From Embleya sp051903075 (GTDB lineage Bacteria > Actinomycetota > Actinomycetes > Streptomycetales > Streptomycetaceae), in assembly GCF_051903075.1 (NCBI RefSeq), contig NZ_CP182422.1, forward strand, positions 3,224,001-3,288,000: a stretch of 64,000 bases of DNA. Reading direction: 5' to 3'. The number at the start of each line of letters is the position of its first letter. Position 1 is the first letter of the stretch. The notes beneath the pieces are model-generated. The model worked only from the letters and a program-made list of their open reading frames with translations, made no database searches and was not told where the DNA came from. This document shows positions 52,838-61,910 of this stretch, piece after piece. The position numbers were made by a program, and so were the translations under genes.

Positions 52838-53677
52838 GTGATCAACACCACCGACCCGAGCATCGACGCGGCCGAGGAGCGCATGCGCCTGGAGGTGGAC
52901 GAGGGCACGGGCATCGCGTCGTTGACCCTGTGCCGGCCGGAGAAGTTGAACGCGTGGAGCTGGGAGGCGACCCGGCAGTTGGGCATCATGGCCGACCGGA
53001 TCCGCTTCGACGAGCGCATCCGGGTGGTGCTGCTGCGGGCCGAGGGGCGGGCGTTCTGCGCGGGCATCGACGTGACCGCGCCCGGCGGTGCGATCACCGG
53101 ACGCTCGGGGGCGGAGCGCACGCGCAACTACTACGAGGGTCTGCGCTGGGTACACGAGCGGTTTCGCGCCTTCGCGCGGCTGCCGCAGCCGGTGGTGGCG
53201 GCCGTCCAGGGCTACTGCCTGGGCTTCGGGTTCGAGTTGGCGCTGATGGCGGACATCCGGATCGCGGCGGACGATGCGCGGTTCGCGCTGCCCGAGGCGC
53301 AGATCGGGGTCGCGGTGGACGCCGGCGGCGACATCCGCATCGCCCGCGAGGCCGGCGCCGGGTGGGCCAAGCTGCTGTCGCTGACCGGGCGACGGATCGA
53401 CGCGGCACTGGCCGCGCGGCTGAACCTGGTCCAGGAGGTGGTGCCGACGGCCGACCTGGACCAGGCCGCACGGGCCGTGGCGGAGGAGATCGCGGCCAAC
53501 GCGCCCCTGGCGGTACAGGGCATCAAACGCAGCATCGACACCTTCGCCGACGCCAACCTGGACGCGGCCCTGGGCCTGACCGCGATGTCGGCGGCACTGA
53601 CCCTGGTATCGGACGACTCGGTGGCGGGCTACGCGGCCAAGGCCGCCCGCCGGCCGGCGCAGTTCGAGGGGAAATAG
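52838..53677 (+). CDS. Enoyl-CoA hydratase/isomerase family protein
   Basis: A 279-residue crotonase-fold protein starting at GTG 52838 behind a perfect AGGAGG. CoA-binding and oxyanion-hole segments are FCAGIDVTAPGG and GYCLGFGFELALMADIRIAADDARFALPEAQIGV. The second catalytic position lies in the DAGGDIRIAREAG stretch and lacks the usual glutamate pair, so the exact reaction (hydration, isomerisation or ring cleavage) is uncertain. It is divergent from the LLM oxidoreductase with an operator between them. Confidence 0.9.
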   Translation: MINTTDPSIDAAEERMRLEVDEGTGIASLTLCRPEKLNAWSWEATRQLGIMADRIRFDERIRVVLLRAEGRAFCAGIDVTAPGGAITGRSGAERTRNYYEGLRWVHERFRAFARLPQPVVAAVQGYCLGFGFELALMADIRIAADDARFALPEAQIGVAVDAGGDIRIAREAGAGWAKLLSLTGRRIDAALAARLNLVQEVVPTADLDQAARAVAEEIAANAPLAVQGIKRSIDTFADANLDAALGLTAMSAALTLVSDDSVAGYAAKAARRPAQFEGK

Positions 53678-54016
53678 GAGTCGGCGGCGATCCGTTCGGC
53701 AAACCCCTTGATGTCCGCTTTGGATGGAAGTACCCTGAAAGAAGCCTACGGGGCGAGCGAGGGAGCTTGACCGAACAGCGCCTTCGGAGTGGTTGGCCGA
53801 GGACGGATGGTCAGGCTGAGAGGCCCGAAAGTCGAATGGACCGGAAGGCGACCCCTAGCACCTGTTCGGACAATGCCGACGCAGGGAGCCCACCTCGTAG
53901 GTTTTATTCGCGTGACGCTCGTGCTCGACCTCGGTCGACACGGGCGTTTTGTCGTTGCGCCGCCGGCCGCTCGGCCCGAAGGGCCGGCGGCTCGGCGGCT
54001 CGGCGGGTGCGGGGGT
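53678..54016. other. Gene-free gap with bidirectional terminator
   Basis: 340 bp between convergent stops. No gene is convincing. The segment 53700-53900 is less GC-rich than its surroundings and may be a decayed ORF. A 10-bp stem GCCGCCGGCC/GGCCGGCGGC (53959-53991) close to the fadD stop is a likely terminator for both genes. Confidence 0.55.
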
Positions 54017-55648
54017 TCAGCGGCGGGTCGCCTCTTCGGCGGCCCGGGCCCGGAGTTCGAACTTCAGGACCTTGCCGCCCGGGTTGCGGGGAAGTTCGGT
54101 GACGAATTCGACCGTGCGCGGCACTTTGTAGTTGGCCATCTCGCGGCGGCAGAACGTGATGATCTCGTCGGCGGTGACCTCGGCGCCGGGACGCAGCAGC
54201 AGGTAGGCCTTGCCGACCTCGCCCATCCGCGCGTCCGGGACGCCGACCACCGCGGCCTCCGAGATCGCCGGGTGCCCCGCCAGGACCGACTCGATCTCCG
54301 CCGGGTAGGCGTTGAACCCGCCGACGATGAACATGTCCTTGATCCGGTCGGTGATCCGCAGATTGCCCTGCTCGTCCAGGACGCCCACGTCGCCGGTGTG
54401 CAGCCAGCCGTCCGCGTCCACCGCCTTCGCGGTCTCCTCGACGTCCTCGAAGTAGCCCGTCATCACGTTGTATCCGCGCACCCACACCTCGCCCGACTCG
54501 CCGACCGCCGTCGGCTTGCCGTCCGCGTCCACGGTGATCACCTCGACGCCCGGGATGGCCCGGCCCGAGGTGGACGAGATGGTCTCGGCCGAGTCGCCCT
54601 GGCGGCACATCGTGGCGGTGCCGCACGACTCGGTCAGCCCGTACGCGGTGAGCACCGAGTCGAAGCCCAGCTCCTCGGCCATCCGGGTGACCAGGGACAA
54701 CGGCACCGCCGCCGCCCCGGTGACCGCGAGCCGCAGCGAGGACAGGTCGTAGCCGGTCGCCCCCTCCCGCGCCACCGCGTCGAGCAGCGAGGTGTAGATG
54801 GTCGGCGCGCCCGGCAGCACGGTGACCTTCTCCTGCTGGATCAGCGCCATCGTGGCATCCGCGTCGAAGACCGCCTGCGGGATCAGCGTGGCGCCCTTGA
54901 TCAGGCTCGCGATGATCCCGGCCTTGTACCCGAAGGTGTGGAAGAAGGGGCTGACCACGAGATACCGGTCGCCCTCGGTGAGCCCGACCACCGACGCCCA
55001 GGTGTCGAACACCCGCAACGTCTGGGCCTGCGTGGTCATCACGCCCTTGGGCGCGCCGGTGGTGCCGGAGGTGAAGATGATGTCGCCGGTGTCGTCCGGG
55101 GCCACGCTCGCCTTGCGGGCGTCCACCTCGGCGGCGGTGATCCGCTCGCCGCCGGCCAGGAAGTCGGCCCAGCAGACGCAGTCGTCCGGCGCAGTGTCCG
55201 CGAGTACGACCACCCGGCCCAGGTCCGGCAGGTCCGCGAACGGCCGGCCCTCGGCGGCGCCGCCCGCCGCCTGGCGCAACATCCCGACATAGGACGAGCC
55301 GAGGAAGGTGCCCGAGACGAACAGCAGCCTGGCGTGCGTCTTGGCCAGCACGTACTTGGCCTCGGCGCCCTTGTACCGGGTGTTCATCGGCACCACGACG
55401 CCGCCGGCGGTGAGCGCGCCGAGCGCGGCCACCATCCAGTCCAGCGAGTTCGGCGCCCACACGCCGACCCGGTCGCCCCTGCCGACGCCGGCCGCGATGG
55501 CGGCGGCCGCGGCGCGCCGGACGCGGTCCCGCAGTTCGGTGTAGGTGACCCGTACATTGCCGTCCACCACGGCCTCACGGTCACCGAAGCGGTCCGCCGC
55601 GCTGTCGACGAGAGCAGGAATGCTGCCCCACTCGAGGTCCCCTTGCAT
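54017..55648 (-). CDS. Acyl-CoA synthetase, FadD3-like
   Basis: A 543-residue adenylate-forming ligase. The P-loop is IIFTSGTTGAPKGVMTT, followed by VVSPFFHTFGYKAG, the adenine motif AYGLTESCGTATMC, the hinge WLHTGDVGVLDEQGNLRITDRIKDMFIVGGFNAYPAEIE and the C-terminal lysine in PRNPGGKVLKFEL. Sequence style is that of the FadD3/HIP-CoA ligase group of actinobacteria, which activates ring-degradation acids of steroids, though the substrate here is unproven. It is divergent from a second enoyl-CoA hydratase, with an operator between them. Confidence 0.92.
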   Translation of the reverse strand: MQGDLEWGSIPALVDSAADRFGDREAVVDGNVRVTYTELRDRVRRAAAAAIAAGVGRGDRVGVWAPNSLDWMVAALGALTAGGVVVPMNTRYKGAEAKYVLAKTHARLLFVSGTFLGSSYVGMLRQAAGGAAEGRPFADLPDLGRVVVLADTAPDDCVCWADFLAGGERITAAEVDARKASVAPDDTGDIIFTSGTTGAPKGVMTTQAQTLRVFDTWASVVGLTEGDRYLVVSPFFHTFGYKAGIIASLIKGATLIPQAVFDADATMALIQQEKVTVLPGAPTIYTSLLDAVAREGATGYDLSSLRLAVTGAAAVPLSLVTRMAEELGFDSVLTAYGLTESCGTATMCRQGDSAETISSTSGRAIPGVEVITVDADGKPTAVGESGEVWVRGYNVMTGYFEDVEETAKAVDADGWLHTGDVGVLDEQGNLRITDRIKDMFIVGGFNAYPAEIESVLAGHPAISEAAVVGVPDARMGEVGKAYLLLRPGAEVTADEIITFCRREMANYKVPRTVEFVTELPRNPGGKVLKFELRARAAEEATRR

Positions 55649-55682
55649 GATCGCTCCCGGAGAGGCCAGAGGTTGATTGAAC

Positions 55683-55697
55683 CTGACGGTACGTCAG
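55683..55697. promoter_or_regulatory. Shared 15-bp palindromic operator, site 4 (perfect)
   Basis: CTGACGGTACGTCAG, with perfect 6-bp arms, sits between the divergent fadD and enoyl-CoA hydratase genes, 35 bp before the fadD start. Confidence 0.75.
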
Positions 55698-55783
55698 ATC
55701 ATGGCGGCGAGGGAAGCGGCATCGCGGCGATCGAGACGCACACCACCGCGAAGCGGTGGCGACCGATGATTGAGGGCTGAGCT

Positions 55784-56560
55784 ATGCGCAAGTTCGAGAC
55801 GCTGGGCTACGAGCAGGAGAACGGCGTCGCGTGGGTGACGTTGAACCGCCCCGACCGGCACAACGCGTTCGACATCACCATGATCGACGAGTTGCACACG
55901 TTGTGGCGGGACCTGCGGCACGACGACGACGTGCGCTGCGTGGTGCTCACCGGCGCGGGCGACAAGGCGTTCTGCACGGGCATCGACCGCGGTGTGGACA
56001 TCCCGCAGCCGTCGTCGCCGTACATGATGGACGACCCGATGCTCCGAGTCGGCCCGAAGTTCTCCGACCTGTGGAAGCCGGTGATCGTCGCGGTCAACGG
56101 GATGGCCTGCGGCGGCGCGTTCTACCTGCTGGGCGAGTGCGAGTTCGCGATCGCGGCGGAGGGGGCGACGTTCTTCGACCCGCACACCACGTACGGCATG
56201 GTCTCCGGGTTCGAGTCGATGCATCTGGCGCAGCGCATGCCGCTGGGCGAGGTCATGCGGCTCACCCTCCTCGGCAACGCCGAGCGGATGAGCGCCCAGC
56301 GGGCGTACGAAACGGGCCTGGTCTCGCAGGTGGTCCCCGCCGCGGACCTGCTCGACACCGCCCGCTGGGCCGCCGAGACCATCGCGTCCTATCCCCCACA
56401 CGGCGTCCAGGGCTCGATCCGCGCGATCTGGGCGGCCCGCGACCTCACCCGCACCCAGGCCCTGACCATGGCCCCGCACCTGATCGAACTGGGCAACCTG
56501 GACTGGTCCGAGCAGGCGGGCCTGTTCCAGGGCCGCAGCAAGGACTTCCGGGTGCGCTGA
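55784..56560 (+). CDS. Enoyl-CoA hydratase/isomerase family protein
   Basis: A 258-residue crotonase-fold enzyme: GVAWVTLNRPDRHNAFDITM, KAFCTGIDRGVDIP (oxyanion loop), GMACGGAFYLLGECEFAIAAEGATFFDPHTTYG and the C-terminal trimerisation helices. It is one of two paralogues in the region; the two differ enough to act on different intermediates. ATG 55784 lies 15 bp after AGGGCTGAGC, a weak RBS. The downstream neighbour is a convergent hypothetical gene. Confidence 0.9.
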   Translation: MRKFETLGYEQENGVAWVTLNRPDRHNAFDITMIDELHTLWRDLRHDDDVRCVVLTGAGDKAFCTGIDRGVDIPQPSSPYMMDDPMLRVGPKFSDLWKPVIVAVNGMACGGAFYLLGECEFAIAAEGATFFDPHTTYGMVSGFESMHLAQRMPLGEVMRLTLLGNAERMSAQRAYETGLVSQVVPAADLLDTARWAAETIASYPPHGVQGSIRAIWAARDLTRTQALTMAPHLIELGNLDWSEQAGLFQGRSKDFRVR

Positions 56561-56590
56561 GCACCGGTACGGGCGATCCGAGGGCGTTCG

Positions 56591-58066
56591 CTACCGCTCC
56601 AGTGACCTGCCGCGCCCCACGTCGTCCCGCGACCGGCCGGACGAGAAGGTGCCGCGAGTCGGGTCGGACGAGCCACCGGGCAGATCGCCCGACGAGCCCG
56701 GCGCGGGCAGCCACGGATGCACGCCGGGGGTGCGACCGTCGGGGACGGGGTCCATGCCCGGGAGCCCGCGTGAGGGTCTGGCCCGTACGCCGTCGCCGGC
56801 CGTGACGGCCCGGCCGATGGCCTCTTCGAGGCTGCCGCCGGGCCGCACCCGGCGGTCGTAGGCGCGGCGGGCGCGCATCGGGACGCTGCTCGGCAGGGGC
56901 GCGGCGAGCCCCTTCGCCGTGATGACCGCCCGGGTGGCGTCCCGCACCGGCGTCTGCCGCGTGCCGGCGCCGCCCGGGGGTTCCGGCTCGCTCGCCAGGG
57001 TCTGCGAATCGGCGCCCCGCGCCCCCGACTTCCCGACCGCGGCCACGGCCGTGATCACCTCGTCGGTGACCTCGACCGGCCTCGGCGGCTCCCAGGGCCG
57101 GACCCACCCGGGGCCCGTCTCGGGCTTCGGCGCCAGGCCGAGGTGGTGCAGTTCGGTGTGCGCGAACCGCACCAGGTCCCGCGCGCGGACCACTCGCGAC
57201 CCGCGCAGTACGCGGGCCTCGTTGCGCTTGGAGGCGGCGCCCGCCCACCACACGCCATAGGCGGCGCGCAGGCTCAGGAACTCCGGGTTGGCCTCCGCGC
57301 CCGGAACCGTACGCCCCAGTTCGCCGAACATCGGACCAAAGAACGCGCCCGCGTTTCGCCTCCGACCGGCGCTCCAGGGTCGGTGCAGCGGCGGCGGCGT
57401 CCGGTTCAACACCCAGGCCTCGTCCATGAGCCGGTCGGACGCCTCGTCCAGCGGTCGATCACCGACCCAGTGCTGGCGGGCATAGCCGAACAGGGGCGGC
57501 CGCGCCCCCCGGGGAACCGCGCCGGACTCGACGAGCCGGTTGCCCTCGGGGACGACGCCCCGCCGCAGTTGCCGAAGAACCGTGCGGCGGCGCTCGTACT
57601 CGTGGATCATCTGCGGCCATTCGTCGGCCGAGACCGCGCGAGCCAGGCGTGCCGCGAACGAGGCGTTGCGGCGCAGTTCGTTCGCGCTACCGGACGGTCG
57701 TACGCCGTCCTTCACCACCGGCGGGCGCAACCCGCCGGACGCGAGCCGCCGCCACATCTCGGCTTCGGTCGCGGGCGGATCGGGCTCGGCGTCGCCGCCC
57801 TCCTTCATGGTCCACAGCTTCGGCATGGCGTAGATCCCGCCGTCCGGGCCGATCCGGGGCCACCAGGTGACCGTCATCCTCGCGCGTGCCTGGACCTCGT
57901 CCGCGGTGAGCCGGTGCAGCACGCGCAGCACGCCGATGACCGCGCGGTAGACGGGGACCCGGCGGCGCATCCGGCGATACTCGACCCGGAACCGCTCGTC
58001 GCTCTCCAACCACGCGCTGCCCCGCAGCCTGCGTCCGCGCAGGTGATCGGTGACGGCATTGGGCAT
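56591..58066 (-). CDS. Hypothetical protein (491 aa) inside the catabolic region
   Basis: A long arginine-rich soluble protein with no family I recognise. ATG 58066 follows AAGGAG. N-terminal region RFRVEYRRMRRRVPVYRAVIGVLRVLHR is basic and helical. The middle has GGIYAMPKLWTMKEGGDAEPDPPATEAEMWRRLASGG and YEVW/YGVWWAGAASKRNEARVLRGSRVVRARDLVRF. The last ~170 residues are Pro/Gly/Arg-rich and probably disordered. There is no signal peptide, membrane helix or obvious catalytic motif. It breaks the run of acyl-CoA genes and may be an insertion with its own evolutionary history. Codon bias is normal, so it is likely a genuine gene. Confidence 0.75.
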   Translation of the reverse strand: MPNAVTDHLRGRRLRGSAWLESDERFRVEYRRMRRRVPVYRAVIGVLRVLHRLTADEVQARARMTVTWWPRIGPDGGIYAMPKLWTMKEGGDAEPDPPATEAEMWRRLASGGLRPPVVKDGVRPSGSANELRRNASFAARLARAVSADEWPQMIHEYERRRTVLRQLRRGVVPEGNRLVESGAVPRGARPPLFGYARQHWVGDRPLDEASDRLMDEAWVLNRTPPPLHRPWSAGRRRNAGAFFGPMFGELGRTVPGAEANPEFLSLRAAYGVWWAGAASKRNEARVLRGSRVVRARDLVRFAHTELHHLGLAPKPETGPGWVRPWEPPRPVEVTDEVITAVAAVGKSGARGADSQTLASEPEPPGGAGTRQTPVRDATRAVITAKGLAAPLPSSVPMRARRAYDRRVRPGGSLEEAIGRAVTAGDGVRARPSRGLPGMDPVPDGRTPGVHPWLPAPGSSGDLPGGSSDPTRGTFSSGRSRDDVGRGRSLER

Positions 58067-58247
58067 GGCGACTCCTTCCGCTCCACACGGTGTCGGGAAG
58101 GTAGGGCCCTGGATCGATGGTCCCATCGGACGAGTCGCGCGCCTCCCCGGGGCCGTGCCGATCCTCGCAGGTCGAGCACCGCCCCGAACACACGAATGCC
58201 CCCGATTCGCCAGGGAACCGGGGGCGTTCGCGCGTGACGACGGCCGC

Positions 58248-58262
58248 CTGATGCGTCGTCAG
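58248..58262. promoter_or_regulatory. Shared 15-bp palindromic operator, site 5
   Basis: CTGATGCGTCGTCAG keeps the arms CTGATG/CGTCAG with a different 3-nt centre. It lies 15 bp beyond the 3' end of one acyl-CoA dehydrogenase gene and ~180 bp upstream of the hypothetical 491-aa gene. Confidence 0.5.
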
Positions 58263-58276
58263 TCCAACGGGGTGGG

Positions 58277-59305
58277 TCAGAACGCGGGTGTGGGCGGGGC
58301 CGGCGCGTCGCCGAGGAGGTCCGCCGCGATCCGGTCGCGGTGTACGCCCGCGTCGCCCCACGCGGTGCCCAGTGCCCAGGCTCGCTTCATGAACAGTTGC
58401 AGGTCGTGTTCCTCGGTGTAGCCGATCGCGCCGTGCACCTGGAGGCAGTTGCGGGCCGCGAGGTCGGCCGCCTCGCCCGCGTAGATCTTCGCCATCGACA
58501 CGTCGCGGGCCGCCGAGGGCAGGTCGCGGGCCAGCGAGTAGGCGGCGCGCAGCACCACGGGGCGGGCGAACTCCAGTTTGATCAGCACGTTGGCCAGGTG
58601 GTGCTGGACCGACTGGTGCGAGCCGATCGGCACACCGCGCTGGACCCGCTGCTTGGCGTACTCGACGGTGGTGTCCAGCATCCGCCGGGTCAGGCCGAGC
58701 AGTTGCGCCGCGGCGCCGAGCGCGCCCCGGTCCGCCGCCCGGGCCAGCGCGCGCTGTGTGCCCGAGGCCACCAGGGTGCGTGCGGTCGGCGTGAAGTCGA
58801 CCGTGAAGAGCTTGCGGCTGCGGTCGACCGAGCGCTGCGCGGTCAGCACGCAGTCGGCCGGCGTCGCCACGTGCAGGTCGCCGTCGGCCAGGCCGATCAC
58901 CAGGACGTCGGCGGCCGCCGCCTCGACCGCGAGGCGCTGTCCCGGCAGCAGCACGGAGGCCGCCGCCCGACCGGCCGCGATCTCGGCCAACCACCCGGCG
59001 TCGGGCGCGAACTCGGCCAGCAGGCCGGCCGCGACCGCGGATTCCAGCAGCGGTTCGGGCAGCGCGGCCCGGCCGGCCTCGACCAGCACGGCGGCCAGTT
59101 CCTCGTCGCCCATGCCCAGGCCGTCGTGCTCCTCCGGGACCACGATGCCGGTCACGCCGACCTTGGCGAGTTCGACCCAGCGCGCGGAGATCGCGGTATC
59201 GGCGGCCCACGCGGCGCGCACGTCCGCCGTGGTGCACCGGTCGGCGAGGAAGTCGCGGACCGTGTCGCGGAACAGTTCCTGGTCTTCGGTGTATGCGAGG
59301 CGCAT
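58277..59305 (-). CDS. Acyl-CoA dehydrogenase (small subunit-like)
   Basis: A 342-residue ACAD-fold flavoprotein, shorter than standard (~380). It has MRLAYTEDQELFRDTVRDFL, VPEEHDGLGMGDEELAAVLVEAG and QVHGAIGYTEEHDLQLFMKRAW, but a weakened FAD/substrate loop and no clear catalytic glutamate in the usual place. Two adjacent ACAD genes of this kind form heterotetramers in actinobacterial steroid and acyl catabolism, so this is probably the non-canonical partner of the gene 13 bp upstream. Confidence 0.88.
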   Translation of the reverse strand: MRLAYTEDQELFRDTVRDFLADRCTTADVRAAWAADTAISARWVELAKVGVTGIVVPEEHDGLGMGDEELAAVLVEAGRAALPEPLLESAVAAGLLAEFAPDAGWLAEIAAGRAAASVLLPGQRLAVEAAAADVLVIGLADGDLHVATPADCVLTAQRSVDRSRKLFTVDFTPTARTLVASGTQRALARAADRGALGAAAQLLGLTRRMLDTTVEYAKQRVQRGVPIGSHQSVQHHLANVLIKLEFARPVVLRAAYSLARDLPSAARDVSMAKIYAGEAADLAARNCLQVHGAIGYTEEHDLQLFMKRAWALGTAWGDAGVHRDRIAADLLGDAPAPPTPAF

Positions 59306-59318
59306 CGTCGGGACCCTT

Positions 59319-60461
59319 CTACTTCGCTCGGGGCAGGCCGAGGATGCGCTCGGCGATCGTGTTGCGCTGGATCTCGTTGGTGCCGGCGTAGATCGGCCCG
59401 CCGAGCGCGAACAGGAAGCCGTCCAGCCAGCCGCCGTCGCCGTCGTCCAGTCCGCCCGCCTCGCCGAGCAGGCGCAGCGCGGTCGCGTGCAGCTCGACGT
59501 CCATCTCGGACCAGAAGACCTTGTTGATCGAGGAGTCGGCGCCGATCGCACCGCCCGCCTGGAGCTTGGTGACCGTGCCGAAGGTGAACAGCCGGTACGC
59601 GTCCGCGTCCATCCAGGCCCGCACCACCGCGTCCCGCTCGGCCGGGCGCGGGTCGCGCCTGTACAGCTCGATCAGCCGGTTCGCGGGAGCCACGAAGCGG
59701 CCCGGGCTGCGCAGGTTGAGGCCGCGCTCGCTGCCGGTGGTGGCGATCATGATCTTCCAGCCCTCGTCCACCCCGCCGAGCACGTCGGCGTCGGGGACGA
59801 AGACGTCGTCCAGGAAGACCTCGGCGAAGCCCGGCTCGCCGTCGAGCTGCGGGATCGGGCGTACCGTCACGCCCTCGGCCGCGAGGTCGACCATGAAGTA
59901 GGTCAGGCCGCGGTGCCGCTGCGCCTGGGGGTCGGTGCGGAACAGGCCGAACAGGCGGTGCCCGTAGGTGCCGCGCGAGCTCCAGATCTTCTGGCCGCTG
60001 AGCCGCCAGCCGCCGCGCTCCTCGTCCCGCTCCGCGCGCGAGCGCACGTTGGCCAGGTCGGAGCCGGCCTCCGGCTCGGACCAGCCCTGGACCCAGATCT
60101 CCTCGCCGGCGGCCATCGCGGGCAGGTAGCGGTCCTGCTGCTCCCGGGTGCCGAACTCGAAGAGGGTCGGGGCGAACAGGAAGATGCCGTTCTGGCTGAC
60201 CCGGCCGGGGGCGCCGGCGCGGTAGTACTCCTCCTCGAAGATCAGCCACTCGGTCAGACCCGCCTCGCGCCCGCCGTACTCCCGGGGCCAGGACACCACC
60301 GCCCAGCGCGCGTCGAAGAGCTTGCGCTCCCAAGCGCGGTGGGCCAGGAAGCCCTCGCGGGTGTCCATCGACGGCAGTGGCTCGGCGGGCACGTTGGCGG
60401 TCAGCCAGGCGCGCGCCTCCCGGCGGAACTCCTGCTCCTGCTCGGTGAATTCGAGATCCAC
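59319..60461 (-). CDS. Acyl-CoA dehydrogenase
   Basis: A 380-residue FAD-dependent dehydrogenase starting at GTG 60461 behind GAGGGAG. Conserved segments are WVQGWSEPEAGSDLANVRSRAER (FAD-binding), KIWSSRGTYGHRLFGLFRT, GSERGLNLRSPGRF and GGPIYAGTNEIQRNTIAERILGLPR at the C-terminus. It introduces the alpha-beta double bond in an acyl-CoA and is likely one half of a heteromeric enzyme with the next gene. It is divergent from a thiolase across a perfect operator. Confidence 0.93.
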   Translation of the reverse strand: MDLEFTEQEQEFRREARAWLTANVPAEPLPSMDTREGFLAHRAWERKLFDARWAVVSWPREYGGREAGLTEWLIFEEEYYRAGAPGRVSQNGIFLFAPTLFEFGTREQQDRYLPAMAAGEEIWVQGWSEPEAGSDLANVRSRAERDEERGGWRLSGQKIWSSRGTYGHRLFGLFRTDPQAQRHRGLTYFMVDLAAEGVTVRPIPQLDGEPGFAEVFLDDVFVPDADVLGGVDEGWKIMIATTGSERGLNLRSPGRFVAPANRLIELYRRDPRPAERDAVVRAWMDADAYRLFTFGTVTKLQAGGAIGADSSINKVFWSEMDVELHATALRLLGEAGGLDDGDGGWLDGFLFALGGPIYAGTNEIQRNTIAERILGLPRAK

Positions 60462-60533
60462 TGGGCGACTCCCTCGACGGGTGTGAGACCGAGGACACAC
60501 AGGTCGAAACCCGGTCGGACACGGGTAGCATAA

Positions 60534-60548
60534 CTGACGGGTCGTCAG
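60534..60548. promoter_or_regulatory. Shared 15-bp palindromic operator, site 6 (perfect arms)
   Basis: CTGACGGGTCGTCAG lies between the divergent acyl-CoA dehydrogenase and thiolase genes. Confidence 0.75.
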
Positions 60549-60651
60549 GTTAGCTGCTGTACGCGGTGTGGCGACAGCGTGCGCGGCGTGTGATCGGACA
60601 CGCGACCGAGGCGGTCGGCCGCGGAAACAACGAGGATCAAAGGAGGCCCCA

Positions 60652-61818
60652 GTGGCCGAGGCATACATCGTCGACGCGGTCCGTACGCCGGTCGGTCGCA
60701 AGAAGGGCAGCCTGTCCGGGGTGCATCCGGCCGACCTGGGCGCGCATGCGCTCACCGCGCTGGTCGAGCGCAGCGGCATCGACCCGGACGCGGTCGAGGA
60801 CGTGGTCTTCGGCTGTGTGGACACCATCGGCCCGCAGGCGGGCGACATCGCCCGTACCGCGTGGCTCGCCGCCGGCTACAGCGAGGCGGTGCCCGGGGTC
60901 ACCATCGACCGGCAGTGCGGCTCCTCGCAGCAGGCGATCCACTTCGCCGCGCAGGGTGTGCTGTCCGGCACCCAGGACGTGGTGATCGCCGGCGGCGTAC
61001 AGAACATGAACCAGATCCCCATCGGCGCGGCGATGACCTCGGCGAAGCCGCTCGGGTTCACCGACCCGTTCTCCGGCTCCAAGGGCTGGGCGGCGCGCTA
61101 CGGCGACGAGCCCGTCGACCAGTTCCACGGCGCCGAGCTGATCGCGAAGCGGTGGGACATCTCCCGCGAGGAGATGGAGCACTTCGCGCTCGCGTCGCAC
61201 GAGCGGGCGATCCACGCGATCGACAACGGGTGGTTCGAGAAGGAGATCGCGCCGATCGACGTGGACGGCACCGTGGTCTCGGTCGACGAGCCGCCGCGCC
61301 GGGGCACCACCCTGGAGAAGATGGCGGAGCTGAAGGTGCTGATGGAGGGCGGCCGGATGACCGCCGCCGTCGCGTCGCAGATCTCCGACGGGGCGGCGGC
61401 GCTGCTGATCGTCTCGGAGCGGGCGCTGAAGCGCTACGGCCTCACCCCGCGTGCCCGGATCCACCACATGAGCGTGCGCGGCGCGTCCCCGATCGAGATG
61501 TTGTCCGCGCCGATCCCGGCCACGGAGTACGCCTTCGCCAAGTGCGGCCTGGGCATCGACGACATCGACGCGGTCGAGATCAACGAGGCGTTCGCGCCGG
61601 TGGTGCTGTCCTGGATGAAGGACATCAAGGCCCCGCACGAGAAGGTCAACCCCAACGGCGGCGCGATCGCCCTGGGCCACCCGCTCGGCGCCACCGGCGC
61701 CCGCCTGATGACCACCCTGCTGCACCACCTGGAGCGCACCGGAGGCCGCTACGGCCTGCAGACCATGTGCGAGGGCGGCGGCCAGGCCAACGTCACCATC
61801 ATCGAACGCCTGGGCTGA
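60652..61818 (+). CDS. Acetyl-CoA C-acyltransferase (thiolase)
   Basis: A 388-residue thiolase starting at GTG 60652 behind AAGGAGG. The acylated nucleophile is C89 in DRQCGSSQQA. The GHP histidine is H343 in NGGAIALGHPLGATG, and the general acid/base is C373 in MCEGGGQ. It cleaves 3-ketoacyl-CoA (degradation) or condenses acyl-CoAs. In this neighbourhood the degradative FadA role is the natural reading. It closes the catabolic region and is followed by a strong bidirectional terminator. Confidence 0.95.
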   Translation: MAEAYIVDAVRTPVGRKKGSLSGVHPADLGAHALTALVERSGIDPDAVEDVVFGCVDTIGPQAGDIARTAWLAAGYSEAVPGVTIDRQCGSSQQAIHFAAQGVLSGTQDVVIAGGVQNMNQIPIGAAMTSAKPLGFTDPFSGSKGWAARYGDEPVDQFHGAELIAKRWDISREEMEHFALASHERAIHAIDNGWFEKEIAPIDVDGTVVSVDEPPRRGTTLEKMAELKVLMEGGRMTAAVASQISDGAAALLIVSERALKRYGLTPRARIHHMSVRGASPIEMLSAPIPATEYAFAKCGLGIDDIDAVEINEAFAPVVLSWMKDIKAPHEKVNPNGGAIALGHPLGATGARLMTTLLHHLERTGGRYGLQTMCEGGGQANVTIIERLG

Positions 61819-61855
61819 CCCCGTTCCGCCCGCGCGCTTCGCCGCGCACATGAAG

Positions 61856-61890
61856 GAGCGCGGCCACCGGGGGGAACGGTGGCCGCGCTC
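61856..61890. terminator. Bidirectional terminator between thiolase and MmpL genes
   Basis: A perfect 13-bp stem, GAGCGCGGCCACC (61856-61868) with GGTGGCCGCGCTC (61878-61890), and a 9-nt loop lie between convergent genes. Confidence 0.85.
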
Positions 61891-61910
61891 GCTGGGGGGG
61901 AGGTGCGGGA

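Noticed and set aside
53700..53900. Small gene in the gap after the first enoyl-CoA hydratase
   Set aside because: Frames lack an RBS and codon bias, and no family resemblance was seen.
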